Source: Solimonas aquatica (lineage in GTDB: Bacteria > Pseudomonadota > Gammaproteobacteria > Nevskiales > Nevskiaceae). From it: DNA of 64,000 nucleotides. A model generated the notes under the pieces. That model saw nothing but the letters and a program-made list of their open reading frames with translations, was not told the DNA's origin and searched no databases. Every line of letters begins with the position of its first letter. The stretch's first letter is position 1. The translations under genes and the position numbers were made by a program. Location: positions 124,001 to 188,000 of the forward strand of contig NZ_FOFS01000012.1 of assembly GCF_900111015.1 (NCBI RefSeq), given 5' to 3'. This document shows, piece after piece, positions 54,940-64,000 of this stretch.

Positions 54940-56169
54940 ATGGCACGTCGTGAAGAACGCAATCTGCTGGTCGGCATCGACATCGGCACTTCCAAGTGCG
55001 TGGCGGTGGTCGGGCAGCTGATGCCGGAAGGCAATATCGAAATCGTCGGCTACGGCGAAGCGCCCTCGCGCGGCATGAACCGCGGCGATGTGGTCAACAT
55101 CGAGCTCACCACGCAGGCCATCAAGCGCGCCGTGGAAAACGCCGAGCACATGGCGGGCTGCCGCGCGCAGTCGGTGTACGTGGGCATTTCCGGCACGCAT
55201 ATCCGCAGCCTCAATTCCGCCGGCGTGGCGCCGGTGCGCGCGGGCAGCGTCTCCGAGCGCGATGTCGACAGCGTGATGGACGCGGCGCGCGCCATCGCCA
55301 TTCCGGCGGATCAGAAGATCCTGCACGTGATTCCGCAGGAGTTCGTGGTCGATGGCCGCGAAGGCATCCACGATCCGGTGGGTATGCACGGCGTGCGCCT
55401 GGAAGCCAAGGTGCACATCGTCACCGGCTCGATCTCGGCGGCGCAGAACATCTACAAGTGCGTGGAGAGCTGCGGCCTGAAGGTGGACAAGCTGATTCTC
55501 CAGCACCTGGCGTCCAGCTACGCCACGCTGTTGCCGGATGAGCGCGAGCTGGGCGTGTGCATGGTGGATATCGGTGGCGGCACGTCCGATATCGCGGTGT
55601 TCAAGGGCGGCACCATCCGCCACACCGCCGTGCTGCCGATCGCCGGCAACCAGGTCACCAACGACATCAGCGTCGCCTTCCGCACCCCGGCGCCGTATGC
55701 CGAGGAACTGAAGGTGCAGCACGGCGTGGCGCTGCCGCAGTTCGCGGCGAGCCATGAGGAGATCGAGGTCAAGGGCGTGGGTGATGCGCCGGCGCGGCGG
55801 CTGTCGCGCCTGACGCTCGCGGAGGTGATCAAGCCGCGCTACGAGGAACTGTTCCGCTTCATCCGCAAGGAGCTGCATCGCGCTGACTGGTACGAGCTGG
55901 CCGCCGGCGGCGTGGTGCTCACCGGAGGCGCCGCGCAGATGCCGGGGGTGATCGAACTGGCCGAGAGCGTGTTCGAGCTGCCGGTGCGTCTGGGCGTGCC
56001 GCAGAACGTGGGCGGACTCAAGGAAGTTGCGCGCAATCCGGCCTGCGCCACGGCGGTGGGACTTTTGATGTACGGGCGGCAGAACCTGCCGCAGGTGCCG
56101 GCCGCCAGCGGCGAAGGGATCGGGCACTGGTTCGGGCGCATCAGCGACTGGATCAAGGGCAGTTTTTAA
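54940..56169 (+). CDS. ftsA: Cell division protein FtsA
   Basis: Actin-like ATPase that ties FtsZ filaments to the membrane, 409 residues. LLVGIDIGTSKCVAVVG (phosphate 1), MVDIGGGTSDIAVF (phosphate 2), VVLTGGAAQMPG (adenosine), and the C-terminal amphipathic membrane-targeting helix WFGRISDWIKGSF. A strong ribosome site AAGGAGG lies 10 bases before ATG, suggesting a high translation rate. Preceded by 2 bases after ftsQ; followed by a 234-base gap. Confidence 0.97.
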   Translation: MARREERNLLVGIDIGTSKCVAVVGQLMPEGNIEIVGYGEAPSRGMNRGDVVNIELTTQAIKRAVENAEHMAGCRAQSVYVGISGTHIRSLNSAGVAPVRAGSVSERDVDSVMDAARAIAIPADQKILHVIPQEFVVDGREGIHDPVGMHGVRLEAKVHIVTGSISAAQNIYKCVESCGLKVDKLILQHLASSYATLLPDERELGVCMVDIGGGTSDIAVFKGGTIRHTAVLPIAGNQVTNDISVAFRTPAPYAEELKVQHGVALPQFAASHEEIEVKGVGDAPARRLSRLTLAEVIKPRYEELFRFIRKELHRADWYELAAGGVVLTGGAAQMPGVIELAESVFELPVRLGVPQNVGGLKEVARNPACATAVGLLMYGRQNLPQVPAASGEGIGHWFGRISDWIKGSF

Positions 56170-56236
56170 AGGCGCATGAAGGCGCTGAAGCGACAAGTTG
56201 AAGTGTTTTTTTTGAGAGGTTTCTGAGTTTTTGTTG

Positions 56237-56265
56237 TTGACATCGGCACAGTGATGAAGTATTTT
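56237..56265 (+). promoter_or_regulatory. ftsZ promoter
   Basis: Consensus TTGACA (56237-56242), 17-base spacer, TATTTT (56260-56265). It sits in the AT-rich ftsA-ftsZ gap. Transcription from here would give an untranslated leader of about 130 bases ending at the ftsZ ATG (56404). Confidence 0.75.
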
Positions 56266-56270
56266 ACTTT

Positions 56271-56392
56271 CGCGAAATTGTTTTTCTTTGGAAACAAATT
56301 TCGCGCGCCGGGTCTGGCAGGAATTCGTGACCAGTTGCGCGAACATGCGCGCTTTATGAATGATCTGTGACGAAGAGCGCTCGCAAGAGCGC
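56271..56392 (+). promoter_or_regulatory. Structured 5' leader of ftsZ
   Basis: Hairpin 1: CGCGAAATTGTTT (56271-56283) with AAACAAATTTCGCG (56292-56305), one-base bulge. Hairpin 2: GCGCTC-GCAA-GAGCGC (56377-56392), a GNRA-type tetraloop, ending right before the ribosome site GGGAG (56393-56397). The second hairpin's closeness to the ribosome site suggests an effect on initiation; this is inference. Confidence 0.5.
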
Positions 56393-56403
56393 GGGAGCAA
56401 GAC

Positions 56404-57642
56404 ATGAGCGGACAGACACGGGAAATTTTCGAGCTGATGGACGGACAACGGAAGCGCGCGGTGATCCGCGTGATCGGCGTGGGTGGCGGTGGCTGCAACA
56501 CCGTCAATCAGATGGCCCAGGCGGGCATCGACAGCGTGGATTTCATCTGCGCCAACACTGACCGCGACCATCTCGAACGCTGCGTGCCGACCAATCAGCT
56601 GCAGCTCGGCGCCGAGGTCACGCGCGGTCTGGGCGCCGGCTCCGATCCGGCCGTGGGCCGTCAGGCTGCCGAGGAAGACCGCGACCGCATCCGCGAGATG
56701 GTGGCGGGCGCCGATCTGCTGTTCATCACCGCCGGCATGGGTGGCGGCACCGGCACCGGCGCCGCGCCGGTGATCGCCGAGGTGGCCAAGGAGCTCAACA
56801 TCCTCACCGTGGCGGTGGTCACCAAGCCCTTCGCGCATGAGGGCAAGAAGCGTCTGGCGGTGGCGATGCGCGGCATCGACGAGCTGCGCCAGTACACCGA
56901 CTCGCTGATCCTGATCCCCAACGAAAAGCTGTCGCTGGTGCTGGGCAAGAAGGTCACGCTGCTCAACTGCTTCCGCGCCGCCAACGACGTGCTGCAGAAC
57001 GCGGTGCAGGGCATTTCCGATCTGATCACCCGTCCGGGCCTGATCAACGTCGACTTCGCCGACGTCAAGACCGTGATGTCCAACCGCGGCATGGCGATGA
57101 TGGGCATCGGCGCCGCCAGCGGCGAAGACCGCGCCCAGCGCGCGGTGGAAATGGCCCTGTCCAGCCCGCTGCTCGACGATATCGAGCTGCACGGCGCGCG
57201 CGGCCTGCTGGTCAACGTCACCTGCGACGAAACCCTGCTCTCGGAAGAGTATGAGTTCATCAGCGCGCGGGTCGGCGAGATCGCGGCCGACGAGGCCGAC
57301 GCCAAGATCGGCATGTCCATCAATCCGAATCTGAACGGCGAGCTGCGCGTGACCGTGGTGGCCACCGGCCTCAACGGCAACCGCCAGATGCAGACCCTGC
57401 CGCTGCAGCAGCCGGCGATGGCTGCCGCACACGCCAATCCGCGGGTGGCGCAGTTCATCCGCCCGGAAGGTGCGGCTGGTTTCGGCGGCGTGCCCACGCT
57501 CAACACCGCCAATCTGGAAATTCCGGCGGTGCAGCGCCAGCAGCCGCGCAAGGTCGCGGCGGCCGGCGGCAGCGCTTTCCCGCTGGGTCTGGACGAAGAC
57601 ATCATCAACATCCCGGCCTTCCTGCGAAACCAGGCCGATTGA
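56404..57642 (+). CDS. ftsZ: Cell division protein FtsZ
   Basis: Tubulin-like GTPase forming the Z ring, 412 residues. The GTP-binding signature GGGTGTG is at 113-119; VGGGGCNTVNQM and the T7 region (NVDFADVKTVM) complete the site. A variable linker of about 60 residues leads to the conserved C-terminal peptide (DIINIPAFLRNQAD), which binds FtsA and ZipA. Ribosome site GGGAG 6 bases upstream. Unlike its neighbours it has its own promoter. Confidence 0.98.
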   Translation: MSGQTREIFELMDGQRKRAVIRVIGVGGGGCNTVNQMAQAGIDSVDFICANTDRDHLERCVPTNQLQLGAEVTRGLGAGSDPAVGRQAAEEDRDRIREMVAGADLLFITAGMGGGTGTGAAPVIAEVAKELNILTVAVVTKPFAHEGKKRLAVAMRGIDELRQYTDSLILIPNEKLSLVLGKKVTLLNCFRAANDVLQNAVQGISDLITRPGLINVDFADVKTVMSNRGMAMMGIGAASGEDRAQRAVEMALSSPLLDDIELHGARGLLVNVTCDETLLSEEYEFISARVGEIAADEADAKIGMSINPNLNGELRVTVVATGLNGNRQMQTLPLQQPAMAAAHANPRVAQFIRPEGAAGFGGVPTLNTANLEIPAVQRQQPRKVAAAGGSAFPLGLDEDIINIPAFLRNQAD

Positions 57643-57709
57643 GCCCACCCGGGGCGCAGCCCCGCGGGGAGCGTTCAGACTGGCATGTTAAGATTCTGTG
57701 AATTCGAAG

Positions 57710-57737
57710 GGGCGTCCGTAGCGGGACGCCCTCTTTC
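57710..57737 (+). terminator. Hairpin after ftsZ
   Basis: Eight-bp stem GGGCGTCC / GGACGCCC, 6-base loop, followed by TCTTTCG. May end or attenuate ftsZ transcription before lpxC. The T-run is weak. Confidence 0.55.
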
Positions 57738-57773
57738 GTGATCTCTCAGACCTCGAACAGCACCGGCAAGACC

Positions 57774-58700
57774 ATGGTCCGACAGCGCACTCTGAAACAG
57801 GCAATCCGCGCCAGCGGCATCGGCCTGCACTCCGGCCGCAAGGTCTATATGTCGCTGCTGCCGGCCGGGCCGGACACCGGCATCCTGTTCCGTCGCACGG
57901 ACCTCGCGCCCGCCGTGGAAGTGCCCTGCGCCGCCCATCTGCTGCGCGAGGCGGTGATGTGCAGCACCCTGGTCAGCGACGCCGGCGTGAAGGTCGCCAC
58001 CGTCGAGCATCTGATGTCGGCCTTTGCCGGCCTGGGCATCGACAACTGCGTGGTGGAACTGTCCTCGGCCGAGCTGCCGATCATGGACGGCAGCTCCGGG
58101 CCCTTCGTGTACCTGATCCAGTCGGCCGGCATTCACGAGCAGGACGCGCCCAAGAAGTTCATCCGCATCCGTCAGCCGGTGCAGGTGGCCGAGGCCGACA
58201 AGTGGGCGCGCTTCGAGCCCTACGAGGGCTATCGCCTGAGCTTCGCCATCGACTTCAAGCACCCGGTGTTCAAGGCCAGCGCCCAGAACGCCGTGGTGGA
58301 GTTCTCCACCGCCAATTACGTCAAGGAAGTGGCGCGCGCCCGCACCTTCGGCTTCTTGCGCGAACTGGACACCCTGCGCGCCAACAACCTGGGCCTGGGC
58401 GCCAGCCTGGACAATGTCGTGGCCCTGGATGATTTCCGCGTGGTCAATCACGACGGCTTGCGCTACGACGACGAATTCGTGCGCCACAAGATTCTCGACG
58501 CGGTGGGCGATCTCTATCTGCTCGGCCATCCGGTGATCGGCGCCTACACCGCCTACAAGTCCGGCCACGCGCTCAACAACAAGCTGGTGCGCGCGGTGCT
58601 GGACGATCCGCAGGCCTACGAGATCGTGACCTTCGAAAACAGCGACCAGCCGGCGCCGATCAGCTTCGTGCGCGGCAGCAATCTCGCCGCAGCCGCCTGA
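57774..58700 (+). CDS. lpxC: UDP-3-O-acyl-N-acetylglucosamine deacetylase
   Basis: Zinc deacetylase, committed step of lipid A synthesis, 308 residues. Residues fall at the E. coli positions: C63, H79 ([11 protein letters not shown]), H238, D242 ([13 protein letters not shown]) and H265 (KSGHALNN). ATG 57774 gives [11 protein letters not shown], the normal start; a GTG at 57738 would add 12 residues lying over the preceding hairpin. Convergent with dciA. Confidence 0.96.
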   Translation: MVRQRTLKQAIRASGIGLHSGRKVYMSLLPAGPDTGILFRRTDLAPAVEVPCAAHLLREAVMCSTLVSDAGVKVATVEHLMSAFAGLGIDNCVVELSSAELPIMDGSSGPFVYLIQSAGIHEQDAPKKFIRIRQPVQVAEADKWARFEPYEGYRLSFAIDFKHPVFKASAQNAVVEFSTANYVKEVARARTFGFLRELDTLRANNLGLGASLDNVVALDDFRVVNHDGLRYDDEFVRHKILDAVGDLYLLGHPVIGAYTAYKSGHALNNKLVRAVLDDPQAYEIVTFENSDQPAPISFVRGSNLAAAA

Positions 58701-58714
58701 AGTCCGGGGCTGCC

Positions 58715-59065
58715 TCAGCGCGGCCGCACGCTCAGCGCCAGGCGCTGGCAGTCCAGGCCGTGGTAATCCTTGAGCCAGCGCAGGAAGGCGTTGCTGCGGT
58801 GACGCAGCGGCACCAGCGCCGTGGCCGAGGCCGAGTACACCACCACCACGCCCTCGCGCAGGTTCGCCACCCGCAGCTGTTTCACCCAGGGCTCGGCACA
58901 CCATTGCGGCAGGCTCTGGTTGATGGCCTGCAGCTGCCGCAAGCGCGCCAGCCAGCCGCCGCCATCGTGGGCGGCAAGGTTCAGGACCTGCGACAAGGGC
59001 TGTGGATCGCGCATGCTGGGGGGGCTCGCAAAACCGGGCTGCGGGCTTGAAAAGCGGGTTGTCAT
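58715..59065 (-). CDS. dciA: DUF721 (DciA-like) protein
   Basis: Up to 116 residues from ATG 59065, or 99 from ATG 59014 (MRDPQPLSQVL). The single domain, PLSQVLNLAAHDGG with LPQWC..W, LREGVVVVYSASATALVPLRHRSNAFLRWLK (in part), fits DUF721. DciA proteins load the replicative helicase in bacteria lacking DnaC. The lpxC-dciA-secA context is the same as in Pseudomonas. The longer start overlaps the secA promoter area. Functional assignment is from family and context. Confidence 0.75.
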   Translation of the reverse strand: MTTRFSSPQPGFASPPSMRDPQPLSQVLNLAAHDGGGWLARLRQLQAINQSLPQWCAEPWVKQLRVANLREGVVVVYSASATALVPLRHRSNAFLRWLKDYHGLDCQRLALSVRPR

Positions 59066-59160
59066 CCCAAGCAAGGCATAATACGCCCCCTTTGACGCCC
59101 GCCACGGCCCGCACCTCCGTGGACCGGTTCTGATTTTCGATCTTTCTTTCAAGAGTTGCC

Positions 59161-61923
<2,763 letters not shown>

Positions 61924-61950
61924 GCAGGATGAATCGGCGGCAGGGGCCTC

Positions 61951-61979
61951 TTGCTCTACCGCCGCCCTGCTGGCACAAT
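61951..61979 (+). promoter_or_regulatory. Candidate promoter of rpmB-rpmG
   Basis: TTGCTC (61951-61956), 17-base spacer, CACAAT (61974-61979), followed by a palindrome GTGACC-CCTG-GGTCAC (61993-62008) about 35 bases before the rpmB ATG. The palindrome could be an operator or a leader hairpin. Confidence 0.5.
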
Positions 61980-62042
61980 TGCGCCCCTTTTCGTGACCCC
62001 TGGGTCACGCACAAGTCCAAATTCCCTCAAGGGTTTCGTGTC

Positions 62043-62279
62043 ATGTCGAAAGTCTGTCAGGTTACCGGCAAGCGCCCCATCGTGGGCAACACCGTTTCGC
62101 ACGCCAACAACAAGCGCCGTCGCCGGTTCGAGCCGAACCTGCACACGCACCGCTTCTGGCTGGAGTCCGAGAAGCGCTTCGTGTCCCTGCGTGTGTCCGC
62201 CAACGGCATGCGCATCATCGACAAGAAGGGCGTCGAGGTCGTGATCGCCGAGCTGCGCGCCCGCGGCGAGAAGCTCTAA
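62043..62279 (+). CDS. rpmB: 50S ribosomal protein L28
   Basis: 78 residues, the canonical length. [29 protein letters not shown] (quoted in part: [12 protein letters not shown]) and [21 protein letters not shown] are invariant in the family. No four-Cys zinc motif, so it is the zinc-free type. The upstream part of the open frame is not coding. First gene of the rpmB-rpmG operon. Confidence 0.98.
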   Translation: MSKVCQVTGKRPIVGNTVSHANNKRRRRFEPNLHTHRFWLESEKRFVSLRVSANGMRIIDKKGVEVVIAELRARGEKL

Positions 62280-62311
62280 TCTCCCTTCCAACGGATTAAG
62301 GACCGCAAGCA

Positions 62312-62482
62312 ATGGCCAAGAAAAAAGACGTTGAGAAGGTGAAGCTGGTGTCGACCGCCGACACGGGCTATTTCTACACCACCACCAAGAATCGCAAGAA
62401 CACGCCGGACAAGTTCGAGTTCAAGAAGTACGATCCGGTGGCGCGCAAGCACGTCGCCTTCAAGGAAGCGAAGATCAAGTAA
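62312..62482 (+). CDS. rpmG: 50S ribosomal protein L33
   Basis: 56 residues: [20 protein letters not shown], then [20 protein letters not shown] and [16 protein letters not shown]. Cysteine-free form. It begins 32 bases after rpmB, with TAAGGA ahead of the ATG. The standard rpmB-rpmG pair. Followed by a terminator. Confidence 0.98.
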   Translation: MAKKKDVEKVKLVSTADTGYFYTTTKNRKNTPDKFEFKKYDPVARKHVAFKEAKIK

Positions 62483-62508
62483 GCCCGATCTCGCGCTGTC
62501 CGCGCCAG

Positions 62509-62535
62509 AACGCCGCCCTTCGAGGCGGCGTTTTG
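62509..62535 (+). terminator. Terminator after rpmG
   Basis: Nine-bp stem AACGCCGCC / GGCGGCGTT with a 6-base loop CTTCGA, followed by TTTGCGTTT. Confidence 0.85.
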
Positions 62536-62570
62536 CGTTTGGACGCACGCGCGAGCGGGGGGCGCACCAA

Positions 62571-62600
62571 CAAAAACGCCGCCCGGTTGAGGGGCGGCGT
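62571..62600 (-). terminator. Terminator of the Pro/Tyr-rich protein gene
   Basis: On the minus strand: 9-bp stem ACGCCGCCC / GGGCGGCGT, 6-base loop, followed by five T. Serves the gene at 62621-62941; the two terminators form a convergent pair. Confidence 0.85.
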
Positions 62601-62620
62601 CGGGGTTTCCCGCTGGCGGC

Positions 62621-62941
62621 TCAGTAGTAGTAGCCGCGACCGATGTTGGCTTCGATGCTCAGCGAGGGCCGGTAGTAGGGACGCGGGTAGACCACGCGGG
62701 GCGCGTAGTAGACCGGGGCCGGGGCCACGTAGGCCGGGCGGTACACCACGCGCGGCGCCGGGGCGTAATAGACCGGCGGCGGGGGCGGGTCGTAGTAGAC
62801 CGGAGCCGGGGCCACATAGACCGGGGCCGGAACGCCCAGGCCGATGCTCACGCCGACATTGGCATGGGCCATGGCAGGGGCCGAAAGGCTGGCCAGCAGC
62901 AGGGCGCCGGCAGCGAAGATCGCTTTGCTCGAGGTTTTCAT
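62621..62941 (-). CDS. Secreted Pro/Tyr-rich repeat protein
   Basis: 106 residues from ATG 62941 (GGAG 8 bases upstream). Signal peptide KAIFAAGALLLASLSAPAMA, mature protein begins NVGVSIGLGVPAPVY. The rest is low complexity, repeating APAPVYY, PPPPPVYYAP and RVVYRP, ending in RGYYY. Similar Pro/Val/Tyr-rich envelope proteins are common in gammaproteobacteria but lack a defined function. Periplasmic or surface location inferred. Confidence 0.7.
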   Translation of the reverse strand: MKTSSKAIFAAGALLLASLSAPAMAHANVGVSIGLGVPAPVYVAPAPVYYDPPPPPVYYAPAPRVVYRPAYVAPAPVYYAPRVVYPRPYYRPSLSIEANIGRGYYY

Positions 62942-63063
62942 TTTGCACTCCACTCTGGTGATGTGGCCTCAGAATAGAGTTGTCAACTGAATTGGTTCTG
63001 AACCCTGCGGCCGCGGGGTCCGGCGCGAACGCCGGCTGAATGAGGCGGGAAAGGAAGGCTGTC

Positions 63064-63273
63064 ATGAACGAGGAAGAACGCTTCATCGCCCTGGAAACGC
63101 GGCTGAGCTATCTGGACGCCACCGTCCAGGATCTCAACGCCGTGATCACCGCCCAGCAACAGCAGCTGCAAGCCATGGAGCGGCTCTGTGCGCTGATGGG
63201 CGAGCGCCTGGCGCGCATGGGCCAGGATCTTTACAAGGGCACGGCCGCGGACGAGGTGCCCCCGCACTACTGA
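63064..63273 (+). CDS. slyX: SlyX family protein
   Basis: 69 residues, a continuous coiled coil (ERFIALETRLSYLDATVQDL, AVITAQQQQLQAMERL) and the signature C-terminus PPHY. Strong ribosome site AAGGAAGG before ATG 63064. Function unknown; the E. coli gene lies beside slyD. The last 7 bases overlap the convergent DUF3016 gene. Confidence 0.9.
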   Translation: MNEEERFIALETRLSYLDATVQDLNAVITAQQQQLQAMERLCALMGERLARMGQDLYKGTAADEVPPHY

Positions 63274-63782
63274 GCCTTGGTCTGGCGCTCGGCAAAGCTG
63301 TTCTTGAACCACTCGGCCAGCATGCGCTTCTCATAGCCCAAGGGCTGCGAGCTGTAGCTGGAACGGGCTTTCTGCAGGTAATTCATGTCGGCGATGTTGG
63401 CGTCCGCCTCGCGCAGCAGCTGGCCCTGTACGCTGAGCCGGTAGTGCAGCTGGATGCGCGGCCAGTCGGCCTCGCGCTGCATGCGCACCCATTCGGACGG
63501 TCGGCCCGGCATGGGGTCGAAACGACCGGCGAGGTCGATGTTGCGGATCTCGATGCTCAGCTGCTGGCCGGCCGGCAGGTACTGCGCACCCAGTTTTTCC
63601 AGAAAGCTCTTGATGTCGTTCAGCACGCGCGGGCTGGAGCCCATGCCCAGGCCCTGGTCGCTGGCGTCGATGAATTTTTCCGGTTTGATGAAGCTGACCA
63701 GGGTGTTGGGTTCGGGCGTCTGCGCCTGCAGGCCGGCCGACAGCAGCAGGGCCAGTGTGCCGCCAAGAAGGATACGGTTCAT
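63267..63782 (-). CDS. DUF3016 periplasmic protein
   Basis: 171 residues. Signal peptide MNRILLGGTLALLLSAGLQAQ, then the DUF3016 pattern: VSFIKPEKFIDASD, IKSFLEKLGAQYLPAGQQLSIEI (in part), IRNIDLAGRFDP, WPRIQLHYRLSVQGQLLRE, ADMNYLQ. Family function unknown; likely envelope. C-terminal RMLAEWFKNSF is conserved. Confidence 0.82.
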   Translation of the reverse strand: MNRILLGGTLALLLSAGLQAQTPEPNTLVSFIKPEKFIDASDQGLGMGSSPRVLNDIKSFLEKLGAQYLPAGQQLSIEIRNIDLAGRFDPMPGRPSEWVRMQREADWPRIQLHYRLSVQGQLLREADANIADMNYLQKARSSYSSQPLGYEKRMLAEWFKNSFAERQTKAQ

Positions 63783-63845
63783 GAGCTTGCGCCTCCCGAT
63801 TGCCGATGCCGCCGCCAGTGTAGACCGTCGTTTTGGGCTGACGTT

Positions 63846-64000
63846 TCAATCTTCGGTTTCCGCCTCGGCGCTGGCCAGCAGCCGGCTTTCCTCGGCATAG
63901 GCGCGGGCGATGGCGGCGCGAAAGCCTTCGTGCTCGAACCAGTGCGCCGAATGCGCCAGCGCCGCATCGAAGCCGCGCAGGCGCTTGTGGCCGCCCTGCA
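63846..64000 (-). CDS. GNAT/FemAB-like peptidogalycan biosynthesis protein, C-terminal fragment
   Basis: Only the last 50 or so codons are in the window; the gene starts beyond its end. The minus-strand frame reads QGGHKRLRGFDAALAHSAHW, then FEHEGFRAAIARAYAEESRL and an acidic tail with TGA at 63846-63848. GxHKxxRGF followed by SAHW matches the end of the DUF482 family (GNAT fold, peptidogalycan biosynthesis). Other frames here are shadows. Confidence 0.7.
   Translation of the reverse strand, partial: QGGHKRLRGFDAALAHSAHWFEHEGFRAAIARAYAEESRLLASAEAETED

Noticed and set aside
57649-57672. GC-rich palindrome just after ftsZ as a second terminator
   Set aside because: Short GGGGC-GCA-GCCCC pairing without a T-run; the hairpin at 57710 is better placed.
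63779-63967. 62-codon minus-strand Arg/Pro-rich frame at the right edge
   Set aside because: Shadow of the GNAT/DUF482 C-terminal fragment, which reads in another frame and has family residues.

Overview
This 64 kb window is a chromosomal, GC-rich, almost purely housekeeping stretch of a gammaproteobacterium. Gene content and order point to a lineage near Nevskiales, Xanthomonadales or Chromatiales rather than an enteric: murB lies inside the division and cell wall (dcw) cluster, a short-form hisG plus hisD follows murA, rnpB sits just upstream of mraZ, and a DUF721 (DciA-like) gene rather than secM lies next to secA. No phage, integron, CRISPR array or tRNA gene was seen. Species-level placement is inference.

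Layout. 1-5829: the 3' end of a complex I operon (nuoJ partial, K, L, M, N), closed by a strong hairpin. Between nuoK and nuoL lies a perfect tandem of two 119-bp units. Each unit carries a roughly 40-codon reading frame whose stop overlaps the next start, the most unusual structure in the window. 5933-11934: mixed single genes (acyltransferase plus atypical SDR pair, dps, an orphan Opp-type ATPase, acyl-CoA dehydrogenase, glutaminyl cyclase, and a 47-residue histone H1-like lysine-rich protein). 12173-14091: yicC, gmk, rpoZ. 14158-19291: lipA with a coupled small exported protein, an OlsA/OlsB-like pair, an NnrU-family protein and a secretory lipase. 19461-25568: mdoGH (osmoregulated periplasmic glucan), RNase T, argG. 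25652-27588: DUF4405 and DUF421 membrane proteins, a 265-bp MITE-like element with 20-bp terminal inverted repeats, and an AP2-domain protein.

27664-31031 (minus strand) is the LPS core and transport operon kdsD-kdsC-lptC-lptA-lptB. 31071-37922 holds phrB and, divergently, a YadGH-like ABC exporter, ibaG, murA, hisG and hisD. 37927-39131 carries a cytoplasmic cobalamin-binding-type protein and an SRPBCC protein. RNase P RNA follows at about 39190.

39780-59065 is a complete dcw cluster with its MraZ operator: mraZ, rsmH, ftsL, ftsI, murE, murF, mraY, murD, ftsW, murG, murC, murB, ddl, ftsQ, ftsA, ftsZ, lpxC, then convergent dciA. Most of these genes overlap by 1-4 bases, consistent with translational coupling. 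The clear exceptions are the 234-bp AT-rich ftsA-ftsZ gap, which holds a near-consensus promoter and hairpins, and the gap before lpxC. secA, rpmB and rpmG follow. The window ends with a Pro/Tyr-rich secreted protein, slyX, a DUF3016 protein and the C-terminus of a peptidogalycan-type GNAT protein.

Functionally the window concentrates envelope biogenesis: lipid A and Kdo synthesis (lpxC, kdsC/D), LPS transport (lptABC), peptidoglycan precursors (murA-G, mraY, ddl), septation (fts genes), periplasmic glucan (mdoGH), protein export (secA) and phospholipid or aminolipid acyltransferases.
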